In this document: piece after piece, positions 22,490 through 35,413 of the stretch
How positions within the stretch are numbered: position 1 is the first letter of the stretch
Layout of the letters: every line of letters starts with the position of its first letter
Origin: Dipetalonema caudispina
Lineage: Eukaryota; Nematoda; Chromadorea; Rhabditida; Onchocercidae
Assembly: GCA_013365325.1 (NCBI GenBank)
Contig: JABVXV010000457.1
Location: forward strand, 1 to 39,184
Direction: 5' to 3'
DNA length: 39,184 nucleotides
Made by a program: the position numbers and the translations under genes
The notes under the pieces: model-generated
What the model saw: only the letters and a program-made list of their open reading frames with translations
Told to the model about the DNA's origin: nothing
The model's database searches: none

Positions 22490-25400
22490 TTATGGAAATA
22501 CCTGCTTCCATTGTTTCCTTTGGAATCTTTCTCCATTTTCTGCGACCAGAACAAATGCTGCATAAAGCGTTTTTTAATCTCATTAAATAAACATTTGAAT
22601 AAACATTGCTTTTTTGTTCACTGTTTAAAAAAATTAGAGAAAATCTTAACATTTATAAGCTTTACCACTGGCGGCGATGACAGGTAAAGTAAAATTGTTG
22701 TAGCGAACAACACGACCCCATTGGTGATTGCACTTTACACAACATATCTGTAATGGTATATTGGAGATAAGAATTGTAGGAAACATGGCTGAATTTTCAA
22801 AAACGTTTAAGATGCTTTTTTTTATGATAAAATAGATTAAATACGCTGAATTAGTATGATATGCAATGCAACGATTTAAAATTATACCGATCCAATGCCT
22901 TTTAACTGATAACAAGCTTCTCGTTCTACCATATCTTTTGGATATGGTCGTTGACTGGAACGATTCCAAATTTCTTTGCAAATGCAAAGATACTGGGAAC
23001 AAGAGGATGTTACAACAATGTCACTACTATCGCAAATAAGTGCATCGCATTTTCTGAAAATCAACACGCATTTGGAAATGGATAAAGAACGTCTCTTATT
23101 TATTTTAGCTGCTCAAAAGAGAAATACGATATGGTTTATTATAAGATCGAAGTACAGCTAAGTACCTTTATCCTGAGACTTCTATAAAAGAAGTTTATTG
23201 ATGAAAGAGCAAAATACAGTAACTGTCACTGAATGAATCTATTAAATATGATCAATACTAAGCTGTTAGGTGTAATAACATAATCCTGCAGTATTCTTCA
23301 TAGAGAGCTCAAAAAGTATCTGACACCTCAAGCTCTCATCATTCTTCATTAAATAATAAAGATTGTGTTGAGGAATTGGTATTAAAGAGTCTTCATTGGC
23401 CAGTCGAAAATATAGACACAAATCTATATATACGGATTAAATCTTGAAGCGTCAGTTATTTCAATGATATCGACAGTACTGTATTGAAAGTTTATGAGAT
23501 TTCAAAGTAAATTCGAGAACAACACTAACTTGCATAACAGTTTATACTGCCTGGAAATTAGTGCAGCCTTTTTCTCTTCTAACATCAATTTTTTTCGAGC
23601 ACGCTCCATGATGTTCTGTTCTGCACGCTTTACTACCTAAATTTTCCATTTTTTAAGCAGTCAACTACTTTTCTTCTTAATTTTTGATCAATATGTGGCA
23701 TAAATAAAAATATTTTCTTGCCAAACATGCATATTTTATAACTCTTTTTTCTGGTTTTCTAACATAAATATTTCGCAAAGAGTAAGATTCCGACATGAAA
23801 AATCAAAGATAGCTTTCACGAATAAAATGTGACTAAGATCATCCTTTTGTCTCTCGAATATTTTTTTTCCTTCAGATATGTATTAAATCACGAAAAACTG
23901 TTATTAACATTCTCGTTCATACCTCTTCCCGAAACCAATTTGGCGGTTTTTGATTGATCAACTGTAATGCACTTCGCATAATTTGCTCTCGGATGATATT
24001 TTTCTCCTCACGAGCTTGCAATTTTGGATCACATGTTAGCAAAACACAACGTGAATTTGCAGCTCGACTTCGTCCTAAAACATTTTGACATATACTGGTG
24101 AGAAGTGTATGGAAATAAAGCTTTCTTTCTCTATCAGTCTCCCTTTGTTGAACCAGTAAAAGCTCCTAACTTGGATCACTTCTCGGTGTTATGTCGAATT
24201 GAGATCAAACTATTCAATCCGTATGCCCAAGCAATTATTGGCAATAATGCCGTCTGGACAATTCTTTTATAGATATTATAGAAATGAGGCATAAGCGCAT
24301 AATGAAGTTGCCTCGTTGCCTCGTTGCAGAAGCACAATCCCTTACTTTCCGAAAGAAAAGAGACTAAAACTTTTTTCGGTATCTCTCAAATAGCGAGATG
24401 GAAATGAATGCTGAATTTATTAAATTAATGTATGAATTACGAATCTCTTCGTTGTACGTGTGCAATTTCATTAGTCACGTAATCATATTTGATGACAAGG
24501 TTGCATTTCTGGATGTCAATGCCCTCTTCTGCAACTGATGTTGCGCATAAAATTTTGATATCACCCGACGTAAATCGTGCTAGTGTATCGCGTTGCTGAT
24601 TGATAGATTGACCACCGGTTTCGCCTGATGCATTGATACCTTCAAACAAAAAGCAAAGTTAAAAGTGATGGTAAGAGCAAAGCTGTTCAAAATATGTTTA
24701 TCTAAATTAGGAGTCAAAAGACAGAAGTCGAGAGGGAGAGGGAGAAGAAACGAGAGAGAAAAGAGTGTGACTATATATATAGTATATGGAGGGTATCACC
24801 CAGATTATTTACCAAATATCTTATGAAGACCTATGAACTACTTGAACTTGACCAATGCAGTCAGTACGAGATTCCTTTTTTTTAAAGACGGCTTATCTGT
24901 AAGATGTTTTTACTCTTTACTCCTCCCTTTGAGATTTAACACAGAAAACATATCGATCTACAAATTCACATAAGACTTGAAAATATTCCAAAACAAATAA
25001 GTCTTGATTAGAAAATCTGAACTTCATAAATCCAATTAGATGCTAATAAAAATAGCCGAATGGCCCAATTTCATCAATCCTGAACGTTTCCTGCACACTG
25101 ATCAAAGATAAATCTTGCAAGATTTCTCGGAATCCCGGCAAATTTCATTTTGGTTTTTGAAAACAGAGATTCAAGGGCATTCATTTTGCCTATAAAAACA
25201 CCCGATGTTCCATTTTTTGTCTTATTTTAGAATTTCGAATTATACCCGTAATGAAATCCGATTTAACATCCAACATCTGCAGATTTTCATCTTTATTCAG
25301 TTCTTCCGATAACTGCCCCGCAAAATCTCTCGTCGGTATAAAAATAATAGCACGCCCATCCTTCTGTTTAGCGAATTGATCATGTAATTCACTAAAATTC

Positions 25401-28400
25401 AATTTGCTAGTAACAAATATTCTTTGTTCACAAAAAATGTCTGGCAAAATATAAGACCTGGAATAAGATCCGAAGTTTAATTCAAACAGTTTCATTTTTA
25501 ATTCTGAAAAAAGGAAATCACCGTAAAAGTTCATTGTATAATTCGTTATCTGCAAGATTTCCAACAACAGTTTTTAGAGGACATGCTGAAAGGACGTATA
25601 AATCAAACAACAGTAGTCAGTAATGAGAATAATAAGCTTAAATATGTAAATACTTTAATTTTGAAACAACGATAACTCGTTAGCAATAATAGTGAATAAA
25701 ATGCAGAAGACAGCCCTCAGATTCAACATATTAAAAATTACACGGAGAATGTAAGAATCTTCCTTAACCTGATAAAAGTATGCTTGGAACTAAACCGAAA
25801 TTAATGTCGATACCTTGCATGATATCTATGAGTTCCTGATCTGCAATATGTCGGACGACACTAAATTCGTTTTCAAAATACTTTTTGGCAACATGTGGAG
25901 GAAAATGAATATAATATTCCAAGGTATGAAACAAGATCTGAAACAAATAATTTCATCTAGAAATTCCAAATTTATCTGGAAGTTGAAATACCAATTAGAC
26001 AACATTTTTGTTATAACTAAGCAGAATTACATTTATCCACATAATTACATTATAACTGGTAGTCTGATAGGTCAGAGCAACACATCTCCTCTGATAACGC
26101 AAACCACATACCAAATATGATCGTGAGCAGGTCGTAAAAAAGAAACACATAGTACCAATTAATGAATTACTTTGTTTTAACCAAAGTCTGGATACCTACA
26201 CGGTTTTTACTGATCAACATACAATGACACTTAATCAGCTTGTTCGAAGCCTCAACGCTACACCGCATTTTCACAGTAACTGGCTATCACTGCTCACAGC
26301 AGAGTATTGTAAGCAATTTTCACATTGTTGCTCATAATTTATGCTTAAACACATATTTAAAGTATTTAGCTAAGCATCAAAGTAAACAACCGTTAATCCA
26401 ACAACATTATTTATCTTGGATTCAAAACATACCCCAATAAATTGTAAGCACATCATTATACGAACACGGCTTTCCCTCTCGAGCTTTGCTGTGGGAACAA
26501 ATTTAACCAACAGTTGAGAGAACCACGTTTCATATACTGAAAGATCAACAAAAATTAAGAGTTCACAACCCACAGCATTTTAAATTTTACATCTTAAAAT
26601 TTAAAATGACGACCTAATAAATTTCCCACTACCAGTCCAATAAAAAGTAATGCAAGAAAAGTCAGCAACATGAATAATATCCTGCACTCAAAATTTGAAG
26701 TTTTAAAAGATGCTAACAAGATAAACAAACCTTTCGAGCACTTATCAGGGGGTGGGCTTAGCAACCTATGGAGCGTATCCTGGCTCGGATGTTCATGTAT
26801 TTTATCAGACATGGAAATTGACCTCACTAAAACGAGCAACATGTAAACCAAACTGGATTTTAATAATAAAACAAACACAATTCGCGATTCGGTTGAGTCA
26901 AACCATTCATATTCGGTAAAAAATCTAAGCAATTAATATAGATTTTTAATGAAGCTCGCCAAAAATGCCATTTAAAGCAGTGGGATGGCATGATGGCTAG
27001 AAACAGGGGCAAAGCTCAATAGGTTAGATATGGCTGATCAACTCTAAAGCCGCATGAGGATTAGCGGATAGTTTTGAGTAATTACGATAAGTTATATACC
27101 AATCCTGTTTAAAATGCCTTCCAGTCGCTTGAAGAGATCCAAGATACCAATGGCTACTGAATCGCTGGTTATGTTGGATGCGACCAGTTTCGTCTCTATA
27201 AAAAGTCTTTCTTTAGCTTCAGGCAATCAAAAAAAATTACAAAAAAATCAAAAACTTAATAAATTGAAACTTAAGTTGAAACTGAAAAGTCTTAAAACTC
27301 AATCTGAAATAAGAGTTAACGAAAAGAGCTTTTAAAAGAAAAAACGTAAAAGTGCACGATTTTCCATTAGAGCCCAACTCGTATTTGAGTACAAGCGTCA
27401 AAACATGTAACAAAAAGATGTTAATGTAACCTTTGCATGCAGTTTTCATTACAGCCACTAAAACAATATGTTTAAGGTGAAAAGATTTTCCAGGTATTCA
27501 AAAAAAAAAACCTCTAAAATTCTTACCGTCGGCAGCAATGGATGAAAATGCACGAAGTTCATCGATGTTTTCATGCACGTAACTTAGAACAGTGATATCC
27601 AAATTCGCACATATTTTAATAAAATGTTCCACTGCTTCCGAAGCATTTTGAGCATTACCAATACCCAACGAAGCTGTCAACCCGACAATCTGTAAAACGT
27701 TGGTCTCAAAATTTAAAAATGAATGTTAAAGTGATAGTGGCTACACTCAAATTTACGAAATTTTGGAGATTTGATTCTGCTAGAACATGGGAAGACAAAA
27801 TTATCCAATTATTTAGCTTGGCATTTTCTCAGTGATAAGTAGCATGTATCCTATAAAAAAGCTTAAGGTGCTACTAAACTCGTTTATTAACCAATACTAT
27901 TCAATATAATCATTGAACTGATGGCTACAATTAACAATATGTTCGTATCAAAAATAACGTGACACATCAATATGTCAAGCAAAGCTAAAGAGTAATCCAT
28001 CTCCAAAATAATACCTGAGGTAACCGTTTCCCATTGAGAATCTTACCGGCATATTTCATATCGTGATAGTCATTCATAATCACTGGAATACAAAATTTCT
28101 AGCGAAAAAAAAAATGTTCACTAAAGTATCAAATATTTTTCCGGTGTTTGGTAATTAAACGACAAATTCTCGACCCTACTGCAATTATGAATGACAGAAT
28201 TTATAATACCATTATAAGGATGATTTCCATCTGCATGATGAGCTTCATCGAAAAACATTAGTGAAAATGAAGATAACGAGAATGGCAAGCCATTGTCTTC
28301 ATTACAAGTTTTCAGGAGATTTCTGAAATTTTCAGTGATAGAAAACAGCTGAAATACTCTTTCCACCAAACAATATTATTAGCATTTAGATTAAAGAGGA

Positions 28401-31400
28401 AATGCTGGCTTTAGAGGCCACTAAGAAAATTTGTAGTGTGCAAAACAAAACAATATAGTACACAATTATTTCCTATATTACATGACGTTTCGATGTGGAA
28501 CAATATTTTTCTTGGAAATGTTTGAAGGTGTGTGATGCTTAAATTTGCTATAATATTAACTTTTAATATTAACTTTCTTCAGAAATCCTGAATTCATTCT
28601 ACAAATTTTTACAGTTTCTACAAACAGTGAATGTCTTTAAAGAATGAATATACATGGAAATACTCACACAATAAGTTGAGGTGTGATAACGATGACATCG
28701 TGAGCTTCAATCGTTTCCGCAATAGGTGTATTCACCGTTATACCGCACAAAAAGACAACTTTCCAACGATGTCCAACAAATTTCTCCAACAACTTTGTCT
28801 GTTGCTCCAGAAATGTTGTATTCGTAACGAAGAAACAAATCTGAAACTATTTGTTAACTCCTGATATCAAATTTGCAGCGAGTGGAAACTTGTCCAAGAC
28901 AAAAGACTGAAATATATGAATTCGGTATGAATTGATATTCCAATTATATTGACAGAAACACTTGTTGGCGACTCTCTCAGGTTCCGATAATCTTTCACTT
29001 AGCACTAAGAAAATCTGACATTTCGATGCATTTTTTTGCAACTTCAGAAAAATTTTTTATAAGCTATCCAAAAACATTGAAGATAACGGAAGGAAATGCA
29101 AGAAAACTTTCTGCCTGAAATTTCCCTACAAAAAAGCTACAGTAAGGAGAATGAGATCAGAATAAAACTAACATGTTTTTTCCCACTAAAAACAATTTCA
29201 GAATAATGTTTTCAAATATGAAAAGACGAAATTGTAGATTTATTAAAATTTTGAAATACCTTAGTATGCAAATTATTTTTCCTGCCCATTACAAGATGAT
29301 TTCGCGCGATCGATCCTGCTACCACGGTCTTGCCAGTTCCTGTTGGTGCACAGATCAAGGTATTTTGTCCATCATAAGCTGGTTGAGCTATTTCTTCCTG
29401 ATATTTTCGCAAAATAATAACTTCACCTGCAAAAAAAATTTCTTTAATTCCACACTTCCATTTTATCGTAATTTCTGCAGATAATTTTTTATCCTACTGT
29501 TCGCAAAATTCGTCTCTATAACATAAGGATTCTCATGGACTACTCTGTAGCGAAGTATTGTTAATAGATGAAACGTATTTGTCGTTTCATCCAACAAAAA
29601 TTATCAGAAAATTATCCAATTCATCAAAATCTCCCAAATTTTTAGCGTAAATATTCACCAGCAAAATGACCAGTTTCAGATGTAGTCAAATAATTAACTG
29701 ATTAGGTTTGTTTATCTTAAGTAACATCAAATTACTCTGATAAGCAATAACAAAAACCTTCATAAATATCATCCTTAGCCGCATCTGATGCACTGATAGG
29801 AAAATGCTCATAACGTAAATCCACCATGCATGCCTTCTCCAGTTTATCTGATCTTGACTCCATAATAACATTAACTATCGGTACATCACATTCACAAAAA
29901 TAAAGCTTCCCTGGAAAAAAGAAATAATAAAATCACGAAAATGTGATACCGAAGTGATATCGCCAAATATAAGATGCATGTTTGATATCAAGTAATTGAA
30001 GACAAAAATGGTTGAGGAAAAAAAATGAACTGATGAGCATTTCTCTCTAGCGCTTATAAATGTATACTGGATCGATCTGGGAAGAAAGTTCGATCCTTTT
30101 ACGATGAATTATATTATTGTCCAAAAATATGAAATCTAAGAGCACTGCTACCAGGAATAAGCTACAAAAACTCATCCAATGTATCATATTGAGAAATGTA
30201 TATATTGTAAAATCTGATTCTTAACGATTCGAAGGGCCAATACGGAAGGCTCAAATACATGAAAAAAAAAAAAAACCATCATAAAATCAAAAATAGTTGT
30301 CATCTTGGAGACATTTCGAATACGAATATGGATAAGTCGAAACTTTATCGAAGAGTTTAAAGGAATGGGAAAACAAATAAATAAATGAAATGAAAGACGA
30401 ATATAAACCAAATAACGAACCCCCATTTTCTTCCCTCCCCCTCTGTTTTCTAGGAGAACTCTTCTAGAAAACAATCCAAAAATTTTAACCAGATAGACAA
30501 GCATCTTCGTATAGCCGTTCTCATTTATTGGCCAAGATTTAGCTAAAGTTTACAGAAACGCAGTGCTGGAAAACAAACATGTTGACGGCCTTTCTCGTTA
30601 GGTTTGAAAAGTGTAACTAAAAGTTTTGGAAAAATAAAATAATTCAGATGAGAATTCTCTTTTGAAATTACACAGTCAAATTTTATTTTCAAGGCACAGA
30701 TTTTAACGCTGAATCACCCAGGAAAATAAACAATAATTTGTTATAGATAGAATGCAGTTTATTGCGACCAAAGAGTTGTTCATATGGATTAATAAATGCG
30801 ACAATCAGTCAAACCTCGTTCCGTTCTTCTGCGTTCATGTAGAAACAAACCTGAAGAGTAATCAGTCGATTAAGAAATGCAATAACTAGTCAATCATCGT
30901 TCCACTTCTCAGTATTTATATATAAAATACCTTGTAAAACTAACAGTGGCGATATTTTCAATCAAGGAATGTCCTGTCGAGAAACCCGAAAATCATTCCT
31001 AACTGAACCAATTATTGTAAAGAATTATGTCATATAATCAAATAGCAATAATTTGAAAATTGTCAATGATTCATCATCTGAAGATTGATTTCAATGCTTG
31101 CTAATTCCCATGCTTATCTAAAGATGTCATCTAAACATTTCCGCTTTCCTATTCCGTCCTTGTTCTAATTTTATCCTATTAGTTTTATCTAATGCTTAAC
31201 CTTAATTATATATTCATTCCCATCATACATTCGTTAAGCTTTCTCACCATTGTTCCTTCTTACAAATATCTTGTTATCAATTGTATTCCATCACAATACG
31301 CCCATTTTATAACAATTTAAATATCCCCAAAAGTTTCCATAGGGACACACACATACACACACACTGGCTTACCTACTTCCTTGCATACATACTTACATAT

Positions 31401-34400
31401 TTACTCGCATATTACGGACCTATCTACCAATACACCCCAGTTTGGATTGAGTCCGATCAAAAGCTATTCGATCGACTCTCTCAAATTCAATCATTATCTG
31501 TTATCCTAATTTTATTCTTCTGAGATAATATAATTCTGAATAATATTTACTAATTTGGTTTTTTGGTTCAATTCTCTGTACTAACACAAATCAGGCATCA
31601 ACCAGAAATCAACCAACTTTCGCTACATGTCCCAAGTATAATTAGAACAGTGACTCAAAAACTGATATTCTAATCAATCAATCGCAAAAAAAACACCTCC
31701 ATACATCCGAAAATATCTTACATCGAAGAACAGTTACTCAAAAACAAAAACTTCAACGGTATATGATAACTACAATCCTTAAATAAGCAGCCTTCTAAAA
31801 GATAGAACACTGGCCGGGCCGACTTATTCATAATTATATATGACTATTTCATGAGAATTCCAAAAGTGCTTTCATAATTCGAGCTGTATAACTATATTTT
31901 TTTAATCCAAGCGCTGTTCAAAGCATTGGTAGATAATTTAGTGCTTCTTATTTAGAAAATATTTTCAATGTCTTACGATAATATCGCTCAAAATCAGGAT
32001 ACGATTCCACCACAAAATGATGAGCAATATCGGAGCAAGCCGCCACTGCGTTCAGTAAATCCAAAAATGCTCCTTCACCCATATCAAGTATTGTTCGCAA
32101 AATATATTTCTTGGCAGATGTTTCTCCTTCAAAGAAACACAAAGTGAAAATCAGCCATATGAATGTTAATAGTTGCATATTTGCGTATGTCACCGAAGAG
32201 GTGCGTAACTATTAGTTAGAATACTATACAGATAAATCTTCGGAAGTTTAACAAGTTCGTATTAATCTCGTTTATCAGCATAATACTGAAAACGATATAT
32301 TAAGAATAACATAATCATACACTTTTTTTGGATTTTAAATAGGAATCGTGGAAATGGTAGAAATCTGAGAAGCGACATTACCAAATCATCAAGTTAATAT
32401 ACTACAGAATCTATCAATTATTTGCTAACGATTTTCTGCTTGTAATACTTTTATTACATTTTTTACTTTAATAGCAGTTGTGATCATGAATTTTGACTCG
32501 AGTTTTCATCCCCTTCCAGAAATTCTTGAAAGCTAAACAAGAATGGTAAATAACATAACAGTTCACCTAATCGTTCAATCATGTTTTTTATCGGCATCAT
32601 TAAATTAGCATGATGTCGACTTATGCAGGAAATCTTTTCGCACACAACATCAGGCTTCATATTTTTGAAAATTTCGTCAAAATTTTTTAGAACTTCGATC
32701 AAATCGAAAAAACTGCTTGTAAAATTGATGCATAATAACCTCCGATGGAGCTTCTGATCGCCTAAAATAGTTACAGAATTACTACTATAAGTCCCGACAA
32801 GAGGTCTTACATGAGTGAAAATATTTATAGGGACTACAACAAAACATATCTTATATCACATATTACTACGTTTAGAATTGGTTCATGTTGTTCTGTTTTG
32901 TTTCGTCCAGAAAAAAATCGCTGAAGATTTTACTTTCAACTCATTAAATTCAGGCTTTTTCAAATTCTAAAATTCCAAATATGTATGCACTTCTGTGACT
33001 ATGTAAGAAATTCATACATGCAAGTTCCATGACAATGAATTTCCGAATAGGTTATGTAAATTACAAGAACGGAATTTTCACTCTGATTTGTCGTCGAGCG
33101 CGTACCAATGAAATCACCAGAAATATTTGATAATTTCGATGATAAACGTTCGACGGTAAATCATTACTGTAATCATATACTGTAAAATCATCTATTTTAA
33201 CCTTTTAAAGGCCCGCATTAACAACATTTCTTAATGTCTCTACTTAAATTTATCAGTACAATGACTTACAAGATAGGAGAAAGGAGAGAACGGTCTCGAA
33301 GAGAAGAGCACGTGTTGGTGCCTTCCAAAGTCGTTCCCATAATTTTTCTGAAAATGTAATCCAACTGAAATTATACTGTTCAACAAGAGTTTCATATTCA
33401 TTATGCTTGAGAAGTTTGGCAAATCTGGTAGCTTTCACATGATGCACCGCAATCCTAAAAAAATAACAAATATTAGATTATAAAAATGCTGCATCAATAA
33501 AATGTATTTGGCTTTGAGAAGAATATTCGATAAATTCTTTCAATCCTTAATTCATCTAAATATTGTCCCATTCTTGTAGTGATATTTTTTAACCCTTATC
33601 ATGACTAATATTACGCAATTTTCTAAAGCATCCATTAGCATAATGAAACATGAAATGAGAACTGAATCATCTATTATCTTATTATTTTATCTATTAAAGA
33701 ACAATCAATTATTTCCTACAGATTTATTGCGAATTTTAATTTTCCACCAATCAGTTTAGCAATTAAACAAAGGTGCTCATCAATGACTACCAAATAAATG
33801 ATACGATAAATTAAATAACTTAGCCAAACAAATATTACTTAAAATCACAAAAATCTTAAGAACAAACATTTCGATCACTCTAACATATGAATACATTTGC
33901 AGTACTTATAAATGGTAATTTCGATAATTTAGTACAAATCTAACATATTAAACAATAATTTGTAAAATGAGTTTAAACGTAAACAGTCTTTTTTTTTTTT
34001 TTTTAAACGAACTATGACACGGAAGTAGGATATTATTTACTACAAAACACAAGATTTAATCCTTTCCTTAGCTAGAAAAAATAGAATAAAATAATATGTA
34101 TTATAATTGAGTAACTATGTTTACGCACATATCTTTCCAATCACAAATTCTCTAAGCCTAATAATTGAATTCGAAACCTAATGTAATATCGGAAATGAAT
34201 AATCCAATATATCATATCCATCGTTCATTTTTTTTACACTGCATCAACTCAGAAATACATAACTTTCTTCTCCCATTTAATTTAAATTACATATATATGT
34301 CTATAATTTATATGCATATTGATTGTAATTTCATATTGTTCATCAGAAACAGTCTAATGAAACAAATATATGTTTGAAGAGACAAAATGTCTGTAAAAGA

Positions 34401-34481
34401 AATTTTTTTATTATAAAATCACCTTTTTATAATTTCTTCATCATACAAAAACAATAATCGTAATTCCTGTTCAGGCGACAT
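22490..34481 (-). CDS. RIG-I-like receptor / Dicer-related RNA helicase (DRH family)
   Basis: DExH helicase of the RIG-I/MDA5/LGP2 group. In C. elegans its relatives DRH-1 and DRH-3 act in antiviral RNAi and in siRNA production. Exons, 5' to 3' on the minus strand: 34481-34423, 33454-33270, 32761-32567, 32126-31977, 29910-29758, 29426-29260, 28840-28670, 28348-28210, 28082-28015, 27689-27527, 27195-27100, 26536-26433, 25937-25814, 25585-25522, 25391-25246, 24639-24441, 24094 (or 24074)-23923, 23636-23530, 23053-22888, 22747-22666, 22557-22490. Length is about 917-925 aa. Residues 1-245 are helical and may be CARD-like (inferred). The core shows motif I APTGTGKT (274-281), motif II DEAH (394-397, in [16 protein letters not shown]), motif III TAS (434-436), motif [13 protein letters not shown] (693-704) and motif VI QRR...GRSRA. 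The C-terminal domain has two CxxC pairs (C820/C823 and C879/C882) and [10 protein letters not shown], as in the RIG-I zinc-binding RNA-end sensor. The ATG at 34481 is the only in-frame one after an upstream stop. DRH-1 versus DRH-3 cannot be decided here. Confidence 0.9.
24074..24445 (-). other. Anomalous splice junction inside helicase motif VI
   Basis: Family homology needs HVQRR to join directly to GRSRA. That requires the exon to end at 24445, where the next bases are ATTCGT, not GT. The nearest GT donor (GTAATT, exon end 24441) leaves phase 2, whereas the TTTTAG acceptor at 24075 needs phase 1. Phase is rescued by the alternative CACCAG acceptor (exon start 24094), but this inserts eight residues (DSICQNVL) between QRR and GRSRA. 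Confidence 0.6.
31346..31400. repeat. Degenerate CACA/CATA-rich low-complexity stretch
   Basis: Short ACACACATACACACAC-type sequence followed by imperfect CATACATACTTACATA repeats. Intronic. Confidence 0.65.
31496..31626 (+). repeat. Dispersed repeat, copy 2 (in helicase intron)
   Basis: Same orientation and overall order of blocks as 1-121: CTGTTAT, TTACTAATTT, CAATTCTCTGTACTA, CACAAATCAG, ACCAGAAATCAACCAACTTTC. Similarity fades after the CTACA at 31626. Being inside a gene on the opposite strand, it is a neutral insertion or an old element remnant. The family is not recognised. Confidence 0.6.
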
Positions 34482-34490
34482 CAAATTAGC

Positions 34491-34575
34491 AGTTATTGTT
34501 ATTGCTGCTGCTGTTATTGTTGTTGTTGTTGTTATTGTAAACGCTGCTATAGCAGCAATAATAATAGTAGTAGTG
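34491..34575. repeat. Triplet-repeat tract (GTT/GCT, then AAT/AGT) just upstream of the helicase ATG
   Basis: On the plus strand this is a run of TTATTG, GCT and GTT triplets followed by GCAATAATAATAGTAGTAG. On the minus strand it reads ACT/ATT, then ACA/ATA/GCA triplets, in frame with the helicase start and open back to an in-frame TAG near 34581. There is no ATG in that stretch, so it is most likely 5' UTR. Confidence 0.8.
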
Positions 34576-35413
34576 CTCTATCAATTTTCTTCTCGTTTCG
34601 TATGTTGATCGAATTTAAAAGTAATCGTTTTATCTGACATATGCAACGACAGTTAAAATCCTTAAGCTTTTATTCTTAATTGAAAATAACGAAGAAGTAG
34701 AAAAGGATGAGAAGAATGAATGTAAAAAAAAAGATATGTCAGACACCTATATAAAAAAAAGGAAAAAAAGCTGATGGAAGAATAAAAGTAAATTTACGAA
34801 AAAATTTTATCAAACAATAAAAGAATATTAATGATGTAATTTTATTGAGAAAAAAAGAAATGATATGAGGCATATTGGTATCGAGTTATAACATTATTTA
34901 TAGATAAAGAAGATAAGTGATATTTAAAAGATAGGGGAAAAATAAAGGTAAGAGTTGGAGAGAAGTAAAATTAAACTTTCTAACTACTTTTTCATCCTGC
35001 AATAGTTTTACGGAAATAAGTAAAAGATTATACAAATTTTATAAATTCGAAAGAATATCAAAATAGTTAGGATTTGATGATACGTAGAAGTGGAAATGAA
35101 TGTAATCATAAAGGAAGATTACAATATTAATATTGTATGTAAAATACTAAAATGTCTCGGGCAATCTAATGATATACATATATTCAACAGCAAAAATCAT
35201 CCTAAAATGTTGATTAATAGTAAAAAAAATCGCTGGATAGATAGAAAGATAAAAAGATAAAATAAGAGATAGATCGATAATTTAAAACATAAATAGATAG
35301 ACTGATCGATTAGTCGATCGAGAGATGGGAAAATAGATAAACGGAAAATTTAAAGTAAAAACAATATAACGAGCAAACTAAAGAATGCAAGTAAACGGCA
35401 CTGATTATTATAC

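Larger units (their letters stand above)
29911..31976. other. Large intron of the helicase gene (2.07 kb)
   Basis: The flanking exons join in phase and restore a sensible protein, so no exon appears to be missing. The intron contains a C-rich CA/CATA-type stretch (31346-31400) and a dispersed repeat copy (31496-31626). Frames at 30184-30504 and 31281-31523 are low in complexity and are not supported. Confidence 0.6.

Noticed and set aside
25815..26120. 101-codon plus-strand frame
   Set aside because: Antisense to a confirmed helicase exon and its intron; no independent support.
27500..27510. A-run in the helicase intron as a sign of retroposed sequence
   Set aside because: Homopolymer runs of this size are common throughout the window.
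28664..28669. GTGAGT donor for the helicase exon ending near 28670
   Set aside because: It looks stronger than GTGTGA two bases earlier, but it leaves phase 2 and breaks the DEAH exon that follows. The GTGTGA donor keeps the frame.
29173..29484. 103-codon plus-strand frame
   Set aside because: Antisense to the exon carrying the Walker A motif. A shadow.
34491..34575. Coding Asn/Ser or Gln repeat as part of the helicase protein
   Set aside because: No ATG lies in frame upstream before a stop, so the protein most simply starts at 34481 and the repeat is leader.
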